A DNA stretch of 64,000 bases from VXRN01 sp963664365 (GCA_963664365.1 OY761144.1:2666001-2730000); one strand, 5' to 3'. Positions 7,812 through 17,082 are shown, counted from the stretch's first letter. A program made the numbers and translations. Notes: generated from the sequence alone by a model not told the origin.

Positions 7812-8720
7812 ATGGCTGCGAGTATCATCGATGGAACGCGCATAGCTGAGCAGGTTAGGGCCGAGGTCTCGGACGGGGTGGAGGAGATGCGCGGCAAGCA
7901 CGGGGTCGTGCCCGGACTTGCCGTGGTGCTGGTTGGAGACGACCCCGCCTCCGCTGTGTATGTTCGCAACAAGGGGCGGGCGGCGCGAGAGGCGGGGATG
8001 GTGTCTGAATCGGTCAGGCTGTCGGGCACGGCGTCGGAGCGGGAGGTTCTGGACGCGGTCCGGGGGCTGAACTCCGACGACCGCATCCACGGCATATTGG
8101 TTCAGCTTCCGCTGCCGGATCACATAGACGAGAATGCCGTGATGGAATCTATCGACCCGGCCAAGGACGTTGACGGACTGCATCCGTTCAACATGGGGCT
8201 TCTGATGGCGGGGCGGCCTCGGTTCATTCCGGCCACTCCAGCCGGCATACAGCAGATGCTTCTGCGGTCGGGATTCGACCCCGGCGGTCAGAACGTGGCG
8301 GTTCTCGGACGCTCCAGCATCGTCGGCAAGCCCATCGCGAGCCTGTTGATGCAGAGGGCGGAGGGGGCCAACGCGACGGTGTCGGTCTGCCACACCCGAA
8401 CCCGCGACCTCGCCGCCGTCACGCGGCAGGCGGACATCATCATCGCGGCTATCGGCAGAGCGCGGTTCCTCACCGCGGACATGGTGAAGGAGGGCGCGGT
8501 GGTGATCGACGTCGGGATCAACCGGGTAGAAGCGCCGGAGCGCAGGCGCGGCTACCGTCTGGTCGGCGACGTGGACTATGAGCCGGTCAGTCGGAAGGCG
8601 GGCGCGATTACGCCGGTGCCCGGCGGTGTCGGCCCCATGACGATCGCGATGCTGCTGACGAACGCTCTGAAGGCGGCAAGGCTGCGAATTCACCCGGACC
8701 TGGGAAGGGAGGGTGGCTGA
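7812..8720 (+). CDS. folD: Bifunctional methylenetetrahydrofolate dehydrogenase/cyclohydrolase FolD
   Basis: Interconverts 5,10-methylene-, 5,10-methenyl- and 10-formyl-THF. The catalytic region SAVYVRNKGRAARE holds the active-site Tyr and Lys; ILVQLPLPDHIDE and VDGLHPFNMG are the classic signatures. The dinucleotide-binding turn is VAVLGRSSIVGKPIAS, and VTPVPGGVGPMTIAML-type residues close the protein. 302 aa. ATG 7812 has GGAG at 7801-7804. It is followed two bases after its stop by the acetyltransferase gene, so the two are probably co-transcribed. Confidence 0.97.
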   Translation: MAASIIDGTRIAEQVRAEVSDGVEEMRGKHGVVPGLAVVLVGDDPASAVYVRNKGRAAREAGMVSESVRLSGTASEREVLDAVRGLNSDDRIHGILVQLPLPDHIDENAVMESIDPAKDVDGLHPFNMGLLMAGRPRFIPATPAGIQQMLLRSGFDPGGQNVAVLGRSSIVGKPIASLLMQRAEGANATVSVCHTRTRDLAAVTRQADIIIAAIGRARFLTADMVKEGAVVIDVGINRVEAPERRRGYRLVGDVDYEPVSRKAGAITPVPGGVGPMTIAMLLTNALKAARLRIHPDLGREGG

Positions 8721-8722
8721 GT

Positions 8723-9457
8723 ATGGCGGGCGCGGTGAATGCAGCGCGGCAACAGTCGCCAGCCCGCGTTAGGCCGTTCGTCGTGCGGCCCATGGAGGAA
8801 CGGCATCTGCGGCAGGTGTCGGAGGTCGAAAAGGACGCCTTCCCGACGCAGTTTCCGTCAACGTCGTTCCGCCGCGAGCTCAGAAACAAGACGGCTCAGT
8901 ATTTGGTGGCCGCGCGAAGCGACGTTCATGGGCGTCCTTCCCCGGACCTTCCGCCGCTGCCGGACTACCCAGTCGAATCTCCGAACGGCCCTTTTCTCAA
9001 CCGGCTGGCGCGGAGCGCTCGGGGGGTGTGGAGACGACATGCGGACACCTGGCGACCGGGAGAGGAACTTGTGACGGGGTTCGTCGGTCTCTGGTACATC
9101 GCGGACGAGGTACACATCGTGTCAATCGGGGTGCGGTCGGAGTACAGAGGACTGGGACTCGGCGAGATGCTGCTCATCTCAGCCATCGAGCAGGCGCGGC
9201 AGATGAGGTCGGAGGTGATGACGCTGGAGGTGCGGATATCGAACCACGTTGCCCAGAACCTCTACAAGAAGTATGGCTTCACCAAGCAGGGGGTGCGGAA
9301 GCGCTACTACTCCGACAACCGCGAAGATGCGCTGATCATGACCACTACGCCGCTGCACACGGAAGAGTACGCGCGCAGGTTCAGGTCTTTGTCCATCGAG
9401 TACGAACGCAGGTGGGGCGGATTCGTGCGCCGCACGCCAAATCGTTCCCAGATCTAA
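8723..9457 (+). CDS. GNAT acetyltransferase, RimI-like
   Basis: The acetyl-CoA-binding motif is VRSEYRGLGLGEMLL, followed by TLEVRISNHVAQNLYKKYGF, which matches RimI-type ribosomal-protein alanine N-acetyltransferases. Unlike RimI (about 150 aa) it is 244 aa, with a ~60-residue insertion rich in Pro and Arg between the N-terminal helices and the core, and a C-terminal extension. It lies 2 bp after folD and 11 bp before the sulfatase. The substrate is not predictable. Confidence 0.85.
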   Translation: MAGAVNAARQQSPARVRPFVVRPMEERHLRQVSEVEKDAFPTQFPSTSFRRELRNKTAQYLVAARSDVHGRPSPDLPPLPDYPVESPNGPFLNRLARSARGVWRRHADTWRPGEELVTGFVGLWYIADEVHIVSIGVRSEYRGLGLGEMLLISAIEQARQMRSEVMTLEVRISNHVAQNLYKKYGFTKQGVRKRYYSDNREDALIMTTTPLHTEEYARRFRSLSIEYERRWGGFVRRTPNRSQI

Positions 9458-9468
9458 GGAGACTCAGC

Positions 9469-11106
9469 ATGACCGCCGACAGCAGGCCAAATATCATCAT
9501 CATCCTCGCCGACGACATGGGCTACTCGGACCTCGGCTGCTTCGGCTCGGAGATCGCTACGCCCAACCTGGACGCGCTCGCCTCGTCGGGCCTGCGCTTC
9601 TCGCAGATGTACAACTCGGCGCGGTGCTGCCCATCGCGCGCGGCGCTGCTGACGGGAGTACATCCTCATCAGGCGGGCGTCGGGCACATGGTCGCCGACC
9701 TCGGACGGCCAGAGTACCAGGGCTACCTGCGGGATAACGTCGTCACAATCGCCGAGGCGCTAAAAGCCGCCGGATACCAAACGCTCATGTCGGGCAAGTG
9801 GCACGTCGGGGGCGACTACAACGCCACCGCGCGCGATAGCTGGAACCCGGGCGGGCCGGGCTTCCCGATTCCGACTCAGCGCGGCTTCGACCGCTACTTC
9901 GGCATCTTCAGCGGCGGCGGGAGCTACTTCTTCCCCAACACGCTGGCGGAGCAGGATACGCTGCTTCCGCGCGACGTGGAGGACTTCTACCTTACCGATG
10001 CGATCAGCGACAAGGCCGTCGATATGATCGAGGACGCGACGGCCTCTGAAGAGCCGTTCTTCCTGTACGTCGGCTATACCGCCCCACACTGGCCGCTTCA
10101 CGCTCTCGATGAGGACATCGCGCGCTACGAGGGCAAGTACCGCGGCGGCTGGGAGTCGCTCAGGACGGGACGGCACGAGCAGTTGAGGGGAATGGGCATC
10201 TTGGACGAGAAGTGGGAGATCAGCCCTCGCGACCCGGACAGCCCGCCCTGGGACGAGGCCGCCGACCGCGACTGGGAAGACATCCGAATGGCGGTGTACT
10301 CGGCGCAGATCGACAGGCTCGACCAGGGAGTCGGCAAGATAGTGTCCGCGCTTCGCAGGGCCGGGGCGGACGGCAATACCATCATCATGTTCCTGTCGGA
10401 CAACGGCGGATGCGCCGAGTTCCTGGCTGAGGAGGGCAGCCGCGCACAGCCGGAGAGGTACAGGGGGCCGAACCCGGACGGCACGCCGATCGTGCTCGGC
10501 AACATCAGGGGTCTGCGCCCCGGCAATGCTCAGACATTCATGAGCTACGACCTCCCTTGGGCGAACGCCTCGAATTCGCCGTTCCGAAGGTACAAGCGCT
10601 GGACTCACGAGGGCGGCATTTCCACGCCGTTCATCCTGAGCTGGCCGGACAGGATCGGCGAGCCGGGCATCGTACACACTCCGACGCACTTGATCGACAT
10701 CATGCCGACGTGTCTTCAGGCGGCGGGCGCGTCTCACCCGACGGAGCGGGAGGGGCATCAGACGCTGCCTTTGGAAGGGGAGAGTTTCTTGTCGGCAATC
10801 GAGCGTGGGGAGTGGAGCCGAGAGCAGCCCATCTTCTGGGAGCACGAGGGCAGCCGCGCGATTCGGCAGGGACAGTGGAAGCTGGTCTCCGCCATAGGCG
10901 GACCATGGGAGCTGTACGACATGGAGACCGACAGGACGGAGCTCAACGATCTCTACCGACGAAACCGGCCCAAGGCGCAGGAGCTCGAAGGTCTCTACGA
11001 GGAGTGGGCGGAGCGCTGCGGCGTGCTGCCGTGGAGCGTCATCAACCCGGACTGGGACCCGATCATGCGCAGCGGGAGCGCGCATACGTCGCTACGGCTG
11101 AGGTAG
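9469..11106 (+). CDS. Sulfatase (formylglycine-dependent)
   Basis: Hydrolyses sulfate esters. The signature CCPSRAALLTG follows SAR at about residues 51-61, so Cys53 is the residue converted to formylglycine. Metal-binding ILADDMGYSD lies at residues 12-21, SGKWHVG carries the conserved Lys-His, and MFLSDNGGCAEF supplies the second Asp-Asn pair. Length 545 aa; no signal peptide, so probably cytoplasmic. ATG 9469 has an AAGGAGA site; the same frame is open further upstream but overlaps the acetyltransferase gene. The substrate is unknown. A partner formylglycine-generating enzyme is not in the window. Confidence 0.93.
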   Translation: MTADSRPNIIIILADDMGYSDLGCFGSEIATPNLDALASSGLRFSQMYNSARCCPSRAALLTGVHPHQAGVGHMVADLGRPEYQGYLRDNVVTIAEALKAAGYQTLMSGKWHVGGDYNATARDSWNPGGPGFPIPTQRGFDRYFGIFSGGGSYFFPNTLAEQDTLLPRDVEDFYLTDAISDKAVDMIEDATASEEPFFLYVGYTAPHWPLHALDEDIARYEGKYRGGWESLRTGRHEQLRGMGILDEKWEISPRDPDSPPWDEAADRDWEDIRMAVYSAQIDRLDQGVGKIVSALRRAGADGNTIIMFLSDNGGCAEFLAEEGSRAQPERYRGPNPDGTPIVLGNIRGLRPGNAQTFMSYDLPWANASNSPFRRYKRWTHEGGISTPFILSWPDRIGEPGIVHTPTHLIDIMPTCLQAAGASHPTEREGHQTLPLEGESFLSAIERGEWSREQPIFWEHEGSRAIRQGQWKLVSAIGGPWELYDMETDRTELNDLYRRNRPKAQELEGLYEEWAERCGVLPWSVINPDWDPIMRSGSAHTSLRLR

Positions 11107-11123
11107 GCCGAATCGGTTGAGTG

Positions 11124-11129
11124 TATAAT
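11124..11129 (+). promoter_or_regulatory. Probable -10 element for the DUF5678/retropepsin pair
   Basis: A perfect TATAAT 42 bp before the start at 11172, preceded by TG. No good -35 hexamer is visible at 16-18 bp. Confidence 0.35.
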
Positions 11130-11171
11130 GAGGCGGCGAGAGTCTGTGAGACAAAATGATGGAGGCAAGAC

Positions 11172-11486
11172 ATGGTGGAGTCACCGACGACAGACGAAGT
11201 AGTGGACGAGGCATTTTGGGAAGGGATTATAGAGGAAATCGGCGGCCTTGAGGTGATTGCTGAAAAGATGCGAATGTTTCGCAGGTGCATCAAGCGGATG
11301 AATGACGAGCGCGACGCCTTGATGGAGACCTACCCGGACAAGTGGGTGGCGATGAGCGAGGACGGGGTTGTGGCCGTTGCCGACGATCATAAAGGCGTAC
11401 TCGCTGAGTTGGATAGGAAGGGCATCGACAGGGGGGATGTTTTTACTGAGTTACTGGACACCAATCCGCCGGTGATGATTCTGTGA
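11172..11486 (+). CDS. Small DUF5678-like protein
   Basis: A 104-aa protein with an acidic helical N-terminus and a C-terminal YPDKWVAMSEDGVVAV...DRKGIDRGDVF pattern, as in DUF5678 proteins. ATG 11172 is preceded by GGAGG at about 11160. Its TGA overlaps the GTG start of the retropepsin-like gene (GTGA), so the two are translationally coupled. Such small proteins often sit directly before clan AA aspartic proteases. An antitoxin- or adaptor-like role is only inference. Confidence 0.7.
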   Translation: MVESPTTDEVVDEAFWEGIIEEIGGLEVIAEKMRMFRRCIKRMNDERDALMETYPDKWVAMSEDGVVAVADDHKGVLAELDRKGIDRGDVFTELLDTNPPVMIL

Positions 11487-11917
11487 TCTCCGGTGAGGTC
11501 GATCAGTACGGTCGCCCATACGTTGAAGCCTTTGTTTACTTCCGTCGTCTGGGCTTGGGTCGGACGATTCGCTTCTTGGTGGATACTGGAGCCGATGCAA
11601 CGTCGATTCATCCACAAGATGACGAGGAAGTAAGATTGCACTTTGGCCGCTCACAGCATCCCATCCCGATTTCAGGAATTGGCGGACAGGTGACCTACTA
11701 CAATGAACCCGTAATCATGTATTTTGAAGGTCAACTTCAAGCCCACCTCTACTTCTTGAATGTGGTTATTGGAGAACCGCCCAACGTTAACCAGAACTTG
11801 CCGTCCCTACTTGGCCGAGACGTATTGCTGAACTGGAAGATGACCTACGCTCCGTTGCAGAATACCTTGGAGTTCGAGGTTCTGAGGTCCGACCAATCTG
11901 CGCCTGTCCCCGGCTAG
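11483..11917 (+). CDS. Retropepsin-like (clan AA) aspartic protease
   Basis: A 144-aa single-domain protein. The catalytic motif FLVDTGADATSIHP has Asp34-Thr35-Gly36, and ISGIGGQVTYY plus LPSLLGRDVLLNWKM match the flap-flanking and the hydrophobic-hydrophobic-Gly (LLGRD) elements of retropepsin-like proteins, which act as dimers. The start is a GTG overlapping the preceding stop by four bases. A second, divergent retropepsin-like gene lies at 31539-31916 inside a toxin-antitoxin-like island. The substrate is unknown. Confidence 0.85.
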   Translation: MISGEVDQYGRPYVEAFVYFRRLGLGRTIRFLVDTGADATSIHPQDDEEVRLHFGRSQHPIPISGIGGQVTYYNEPVIMYFEGQLQAHLYFLNVVIGEPPNVNQNLPSLLGRDVLLNWKMTYAPLQNTLEFEVLRSDQSAPVPG

Positions 11918-11946
11918 TTGTCTCTAACACACATGGAGATCGATCA

Positions 11947-12753
11947 ATGTTAGTCCTCAGAAGTCTGAAGTCGGGAGTCATGGGAGGCAGGACGGCGGTC
12001 GTGCAGATTCACGGCTCGATCGGCGGCTCGGTCAAGTCGCCTGAAATCGAGCGTCTCATGAAGCAGATACTCGACGACCGGCGTTTCCGCGCGCTCGTCC
12101 TAGACATAGATTCGCCCGGAGGCGGCGCGTCCGCCTCAGACTACATCTATCGCGCCGTCAGGCGAGTCGCCGACCGCAAGCCGGTAGTCGCCAACATTCG
12201 AGGCGTCGGCGCGTCCGGCGGGTACATGATCGCCTGCGCGGCGCACACGATAGTCGCGGCGCCCGGGTCAATCGTGGGGTCGATTGGCGTGATTTCAGTC
12301 CGTCCCGCTCTCCAACAGCTTCTGGAAAAGGCGGGCATTGGGGTCAACGTGAACAAGGGCGGCAGATTCAAAGACCTCGGAGCGCCTTGGCGCGAGACGA
12401 CCCCTGAAGAGGAAGAGAAGCTCCAGCAGCTTATCGACGGGACATACGACGCTTTCATAGAGATCGTAGCGGAGAGGCGCGGACTGGATGAGAGCGCTGT
12501 GCGTGACCTTGCGACCGGAGAGGTCTATCTTTCCCGGCGCGCGCTCGAAGTCGGACTGGTGGACGAGGTCGGGGACCTCGAACATGCCCTTGACCTCGCG
12601 GCCAAGGCGGCGGGGGTCCCAAAGCGGCCGGTCTATCTGCATCCCAAGCGCAGCCTGCGCGACCTTATCTTCCGCCCCCTGGCGGACAGCCTGGTTGACT
12701 CGGTATCGGAGCACGTCGAGCGCCGTCTCTGGCAAGGCCGGCGCTGGACGTGA
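11947..12753 (+). CDS. Signal peptide peptidase SppA-like serine protease
   Basis: Belongs to the SppA/ClpP-fold S49 family, which degrades leftover signal peptides or acts as a protein quality protease. The nucleophile is Ser90 in GVGASGGYM and the general base is Lys142 in GRFKDLGAPWRE; DIDSPGGGASASD forms the first oxyanion loop. Length 268 aa, the short single-domain form. No strong N-terminal transmembrane helix is seen, so it may be cytoplasmic or peripheral. ATG 11947 follows GGAG at 11935-11938. Confidence 0.92.
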   Translation: MLVLRSLKSGVMGGRTAVVQIHGSIGGSVKSPEIERLMKQILDDRRFRALVLDIDSPGGGASASDYIYRAVRRVADRKPVVANIRGVGASGGYMIACAAHTIVAAPGSIVGSIGVISVRPALQQLLEKAGIGVNVNKGGRFKDLGAPWRETTPEEEEKLQQLIDGTYDAFIEIVAERRGLDESAVRDLATGEVYLSRRALEVGLVDEVGDLEHALDLAAKAAGVPKRPVYLHPKRSLRDLIFRPLADSLVDSVSEHVERRLWQGRRWT

Positions 12754-12819
12754 TTCGGGTTCTGCCGGTTCACCTTGATCGCTACAACGTCCGGTAGAGT
12801 TCGTCCGAGGAAGCTTGAC

Positions 12820-12858
12820 TTGACATTCCGCAACAAGAACGCTAGTCTCACATCTAGC
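12820..12858 (+). promoter_or_regulatory. Promoter and overlapping palindromic operator of the Phd-type gene
   Basis: TTGACA (12820-12825), a 17-bp spacer and TAGTCT (12843-12848). GCTAG (12841-12845) and CTAGC (12854-12858) form an 8-bp-spaced palindrome over the -10, as expected for autorepression by a Phd/YefM antitoxin. Binding is inferred. Confidence 0.5.
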
Positions 12859-12888
12859 CAATTCTGGCATGATCTTTATGGAGGGAGT

Positions 12889-13149
12889 ATGAGCAATAAA
12901 TGGCAGGTACAGGAGGCGAAGGCCCGGTTCAGCGAGATGCTGGAGACGAGCCTTGTGGATGGCCCGCAGGTCGTCACCAAGCGGGGCGTCGAGGCCGCCG
13001 TGCTGGTCCCAATCGACCAGTGGCGACGCTTGCTGCGTATGACGAGGCCGGACCTCAAAGAGTTGCTACTCGCTCCGGAGGCGCGTACCGACGCGCTTAC
13101 CCCTCCACGCCAAGACATCCCCCGGCGCGCGGCCCCGCGGTTCAAGTAG
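12889..13149 (+). CDS. Phd/YefM-family antitoxin (orphan)
   Basis: An 86-aa protein with the WQVQEAKARFSEMLETSL N-terminus and VVTKRGVEAAVLVPIDQWRRL core that define Phd/YefM DNA-binding antitoxins. The C-terminal tail is basic and proline-rich instead of the usual toxin-binding acidic helix. GGAGGG lies six bases before ATG 12889. No Doc, VapC or RelE toxin follows: the next 70 bp hold only a 12-codon frame (MSKRYKDQWQAN). It may have lost its partner. Confidence 0.85.
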   Translation: MSNKWQVQEAKARFSEMLETSLVDGPQVVTKRGVEAAVLVPIDQWRRLLRMTRPDLKELLLAPEARTDALTPPRQDIPRRAAPRFK

Positions 13150-13222
13150 CGCTCCGGCTCAAATGTCCAAGCGGTACAAGGATCAATGGCAGGCCAACTA
13201 GTTCAAACCATGAGAGGTGAGT

Positions 13223-13669
13223 ATGCAATACGTCAGATTCGTAGCGGCTTTCTTAGTTTACGCGGTAGTCGATATAGTATGGAACGTCTCGCCCATAGCT
13301 CGGAACATGTACGAGAGTCTCTACGAGGCGAGCGGCAACGACGCGCTCTTAGACGCCTTCGGAAAGCAGCCGACTGAGTGGGGCGGGGTCGAGATGCTGG
13401 CCTTGCTTGCGTTCTTCGCGCTGATCGCGCTGGGCAACAGCTACTTAGCCATCGAACCGGCAGTGAAGGAGAACAACCTTCGCAAGGCGATGCAGAACAG
13501 CTTCGTTCTGGGCTGCGCGGCTTACGCAACGTACATCGTGCCCATCTTCGTGATGATTTCCACGTGGCCCGCCATTCTGGTGCCGGTGGACATACTGATC
13601 GGAGGGCTTCTGAGCTTGATAACGTCGACGGTCGTTACCTACGTGACTCTGCGCCGGAGGGGGGCATGA
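13223..13669 (+). CDS. DUF2177 family membrane protein
   Basis: A 148-aa protein with four predicted membrane helices (YVRFVAAFLVYAVVDIVW; a second around MLALLAFFALIALG; a third around YATYIVPIFVMISTW; a fourth LLSLITSTVVTYVTL). N-terminal helix, internal KENNLRKAMQNSFVLG and ATYIVPIF match DUF2177 proteins of unknown function. ATG 13223 follows GAGAGG by five bases. Its stop is 15 bp before the restriction-modification gene. Confidence 0.8.
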   Translation: MQYVRFVAAFLVYAVVDIVWNVSPIARNMYESLYEASGNDALLDAFGKQPTEWGGVEMLALLAFFALIALGNSYLAIEPAVKENNLRKAMQNSFVLGCAAYATYIVPIFVMISTWPAILVPVDILIGGLLSLITSTVVTYVTLRRRGA

Positions 13670-13684
13670 GAATGAGAAACTTGC

Positions 13685-16600
13685 GTGACTAACGCCGGAT
13701 ACATATTCACGGAGGCCGTTCGCGAGTTCACCGACGAGGTGGTCGCGAACTTCAGCCTTCCCGTTGACGCCGATCCTGAAGACCAGCTTAAGCCGCTTGT
13801 CGGCAACCTGATCAAAAGGGTCGGCGCGGTGGTTGGCGACGTGAATTGGCGAACCGAGGTGCATCCCGACAACGTTGACGGACGCCCCGACCTCGGCATC
13901 ACCCGTGACGGCCTGCTCGTCGGACACGTCGAGTTGAAGCGGCCCGGCCTGGGCGCTCGCCCCGAAAACTTCACAGGGCCCAACAAAGCGCAGTGGCAAC
14001 GCTTCAAGCAGTTGCCGAATCTCATCTACACCGACGGCTCGGAATGGAGCCTCTACCACTCAGGCAAGCTCTCTTGGGCGCGCATCAGAATCTCCGACGA
14101 TATTCGATTGGGACGCACCTCGCTCTTTCAGCAGGAGATATTGGCCCAGTTCGACCAGCTTCTCCACAGCTTCCTGACCTGGGAACCCATCGTCCCCGGC
14201 ACGGCGCAGGGTCTAGCCGAGTTCCTCGCGCCCCTCACTCGCATCCTCCGCGATGAGGTCGGCGCCGAGTTGGGCCGCGCGGACAGCCCATTGAGAACGC
14301 TGGCAACCGAGTGGGGACGGCTGCTTTTCCCGGGCGCGGACGACGACCAGTTTGCCGACGCCTACGCGCAGACGCTCACCTACGCTCTGCTTCTCGCCAG
14401 GTTGGAGGGCGCCGAGAACCTTCGACCCGCCTTAGCCGCCGATGCGCTCCGAGACGACCACGCTCTGCTGGCCGAAGCGCTCAGCCTGATGGAGGTGCCG
14501 TCCGTCCGAGAGAAGCTGCTCATGCCGGTCGAGCTATTGGAGCGGGCCATCGCGGGAGTCAACTCCGTCCAGTTCGAGCAGCACGGCGACCACTGGCTCT
14601 ACTTTTACGAAGATTTCCTAGGCGCTTACGACCCCAAGCTCCGAAAGGATCGAGGCGTCTATTTCACTCCGGTCGAGGTCGTGCGCTGCCAGGTGCGGCT
14701 CGCAGGCGAGTTGCTGAAGACCCGCTTCTCCAAGCCGCTCGCGTTCGCCGCCGCCGGCGTGACCGTGCTGGATCCCGCGGTGGGCACAGGCACGTATCCC
14801 CTGGCCGTGATCGAGCACGCCTCCAATGCGGTTCGCGACCGCTATGGCTCAGGCATGGTCCCGCAGAGAGTCGCCGACCTCGCGGACAGGCTCTACGCCT
14901 TTGAACTGCTGGTCGGTCCCTACTCCGTCGCTCACTTGCGCATCGCCCAACGTCTGCGCGAGAACGGCGTGGGCGGCCATCCGCCCCGCGTCTATCTGAC
15001 CGACACTCTCGAATCCCCCAATCGGCTGCCAGAGTTTACCGCCTCCATGATGCAGGAGCAGATCGGCCTAGAGCGAGAGCGCGCTCAGGAGGTCAAGAAT
15101 GCCGTCCCGGTTGTCGTGTGTCTCGGCAACCCCCCTTATGACCGCGAGCAGCGCGACCCCGACTCCGACGAGGGCCAGCGCAAGGGTGGATGGGTGCGCT
15201 ACGGGGACAACGGAAATGGCGATCTCCCGATTTTCAACGACTTTCTCGCCCCCGCTCGCGCAGCGGGCGCCGGGGTTCATCTCAAGAACCTATACAACGA
15301 CTACGTTTACTTCTGGCGTTGGGCGCTCTGGAAGGTGTTCGACTCCACGGACGACCCCGGAATCGTAACCTTCATCACCGCGTCTTCTTACCTCCGGGGT
15401 CCCGGTTTCGTCGGGATGCGCCGCAAGATGCGGGAAGTATTCGACGAACTCTGGATCATAGACCTTGAAGGCGACAGCCTCGGCGCGCGCAAGACCGACA
15501 ACGTGTTCGCCATCCGTACACCGGTCGCGATTGCCATAGGAGTTCGCCACGGCCCACCTTCTCCCGACACCCCGGCGAAGGTTCACAAGGTCAAGCTGAC
15601 CGGATCCGAGCCAGAGAAGCTCGAAACTCTCGATTCCGTTGAGTCTTTCAACGATTTGGATTGGCGTGAGTGCTCTTCCGATTGGGATGCCCCCTTCTAT
15701 CCGGCGGGAACCGGAGATTACCTTGATTGGCCGACGATCACCGATGTATTTCCTTGGCAGCACTCCGGTGTACAGTTCAAGCGAACATGGCCCATCGGTG
15801 AAACTCGCGAGCTTCTTGAACAGAGGTGGTGGACTCTGCTCTCAGAACCTCCGCAAGAACGCGCCCGCTTGTTCAGGCAGACTCGGGACCGTACTGTTCG
15901 GCGTGAGTATCCCCGGTTGATTGAATGTGGGAGCGACCCGGCTATTGCCACACTCGACTCCGATACAGCGGCTCCTGAGATAGTTCCCTACGCGTACCGC
16001 ACGTTCGACCGGCAGTACATTTTGCGCGATGCAAGACTGGGCGACAGAAATCGCCCAGTCTTGAATCGTGTGCATAGCTCACAGCAGCTTTACATGACCA
16101 GTCTGCTGACCGCCGTGACGGGACAAGGACCCGTTGCGGTTGCCACGGCTGATATTCCCGACCTGCACCACTTCAGAGGTTCATTCGGAGGCAAGCACAT
16201 CATGCCCCTCTGGCGTGATGCGGACGCCGCTGAGCCGAATGTGACGGGCGGCCTGCTGGAGGAACTCGCAGCCGTTCACGGAAATCCGATTACTCCCGAG
16301 CGGCTGTTTGCATACGCCTACGGTATCCTCTCCCAGCCTGAGTATGTCCGCCGCTTCTGGGATGAGCTTGAACTGCCGCCGCCGCGTCTTCCGATCAGCA
16401 AAGACTCGGACCTCTTCGCGCGCGTCGCCGATCATGGCGAGCGCCTCTTGCATCTGCACACCCACCGCTCGCTTCCACAGGGAGAAGCCAGATGCACCGA
16501 GCCGGTGTCCCTGGACGAGTACCCCGCCGGGTACCACTACAACCCCGGCGCGAAAACCCTACATGTCGGAGACGGCGAGTTCGCGCCCGTCGAACCCGAA

Positions 16601-16930
16601 GTCTGGAACTACTCCGTGTCCGGTCTCCAGGTGGTCAAGTCTTGGCTGGACTACCGTAAGTTGGTCCCATCCGGCCGCAAGTCGTCACCGCTCGATGAAA
16701 TACGCCCCGAGCGCTGGACGTTCGGCGAGGAGTTGATCGAACTGCTATGGCTGCTAGAAGCCACAATCACCCTAGAACCCGAAGGCGTCGCGCTTCTCGA
16801 CGAGGTCTGCGGTTCCGCTCTGTTCTCGGCCGATGACCTGCCTACCCCAACCGACGAAGAGCGCAAACCCCCGGAGGTACTGCCCCGTGAGGGGGAGCAG
16901 CTGGGGATGGGCGCTGAAGATACAAACTGA
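13685..16930 (+). CDS. Type ISP-like restriction-modification enzyme without helicase domain
   Basis: A single 1081-aa polypeptide with three recognisable parts. The N-terminal nuclease has RPDLGI (Asp69) and VELKRPG (Glu83, Lys85), a PD-ExK arrangement. An N6-adenine methyltransferase core has DPAVGTGTYPLAV near residue 362 and GNPPYDRE near residue 480. The C-terminal specificity region carries AYGILSQPEYVRRFW, YHYNPGAKTLHVGD and EVWNYSVSGLQVVKSWL, typical of the type ISP C-terminal domain. Classical type ISP enzymes (about 1500-1600 aa) also carry a RecA-like helicase between nuclease and methyltransferase; no DEAD-box or Walker A motif is seen here. The start is GTG 13685 with a weak ribosome site. 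Internal start codons would lose the nuclease. Confidence 0.9.
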   Translation: MTNAGYIFTEAVREFTDEVVANFSLPVDADPEDQLKPLVGNLIKRVGAVVGDVNWRTEVHPDNVDGRPDLGITRDGLLVGHVELKRPGLGARPENFTGPNKAQWQRFKQLPNLIYTDGSEWSLYHSGKLSWARIRISDDIRLGRTSLFQQEILAQFDQLLHSFLTWEPIVPGTAQGLAEFLAPLTRILRDEVGAELGRADSPLRTLATEWGRLLFPGADDDQFADAYAQTLTYALLLARLEGAENLRPALAADALRDDHALLAEALSLMEVPSVREKLLMPVELLERAIAGVNSVQFEQHGDHWLYFYEDFLGAYDPKLRKDRGVYFTPVEVVRCQVRLAGELLKTRFSKPLAFAAAGVTVLDPAVGTGTYPLAVIEHASNAVRDRYGSGMVPQRVADLADRLYAFELLVGPYSVAHLRIAQRLRENGVGGHPPRVYLTDTLESPNRLPEFTASMMQEQIGLERERAQEVKNAVPVVVCLGNPPYDREQRDPDSDEGQRKGGWVRYGDNGNGDLPIFNDFLAPARAAGAGVHLKNLYNDYVYFWRWALWKVFDSTDDPGIVTFITASSYLRGPGFVGMRRKMREVFDELWIIDLEGDSLGARKTDNVFAIRTPVAIAIGVRHGPPSPDTPAKVHKVKLTGSEPEKLETLDSVESFNDLDWRECSSDWDAPFYPAGTGDYLDWPTITDVFPWQHSGVQFKRTWPIGETRELLEQRWWTLLSEPPQERARLFRQTRDRTVRREYPRLIECGSDPAIATLDSDTAAPEIVPYAYRTFDRQYILRDARLGDRNRPVLNRVHSSQQLYMTSLLTAVTGQGPVAVATADIPDLHHFRGSFGGKHIMPLWRDADAAEPNVTGGLLEELAAVHGNPITPERLFAYAYGILSQPEYVRRFWDELELPPPRLPISKDSDLFARVADHGERLLHLHTHRSLPQGEARCTEPVSLDEYPAGYHYNPGAKTLHVGDGEFAPVEPEVWNYSVSGLQVVKSWLDYRKLVPSGRKSSPLDEIRPERWTFGEELIELLWLLEATITLEPEGVALLDEVCGSALFSADDLPTPTDEERKPPEVLPREGEQLGMGAEDTN

Positions 16931-17082
16931 GTGCCGTGCTGGTTGACACTCTTGGATCATTGTTTCTACCATTAGATCAGCGCATCAATCTGATCACCGT
17001 AGAATCTGAACTCGCGTCACCAAGCGAGAAATGATTTCTCTCCTGATTAGGTGATAGTATCGACACCCATGAGACATACAAA
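16931..17082. other. AT-richer gap upstream of the DUF433 gene
   Basis: A 152-bp non-coding stretch, lower in GC than its surroundings. TTGACA at about 16944-16949 with TACCAT 18 bp downstream could be a promoter for the following genes; it is weak evidence. Nothing else is recognised. Confidence 0.3.

Noticed and set aside
9028..9468. N-terminal extension of the sulfatase
   Set aside because: It overlaps the acetyltransferase gene in another frame; the sulfatase fold begins at 9469 with a ribosome site.
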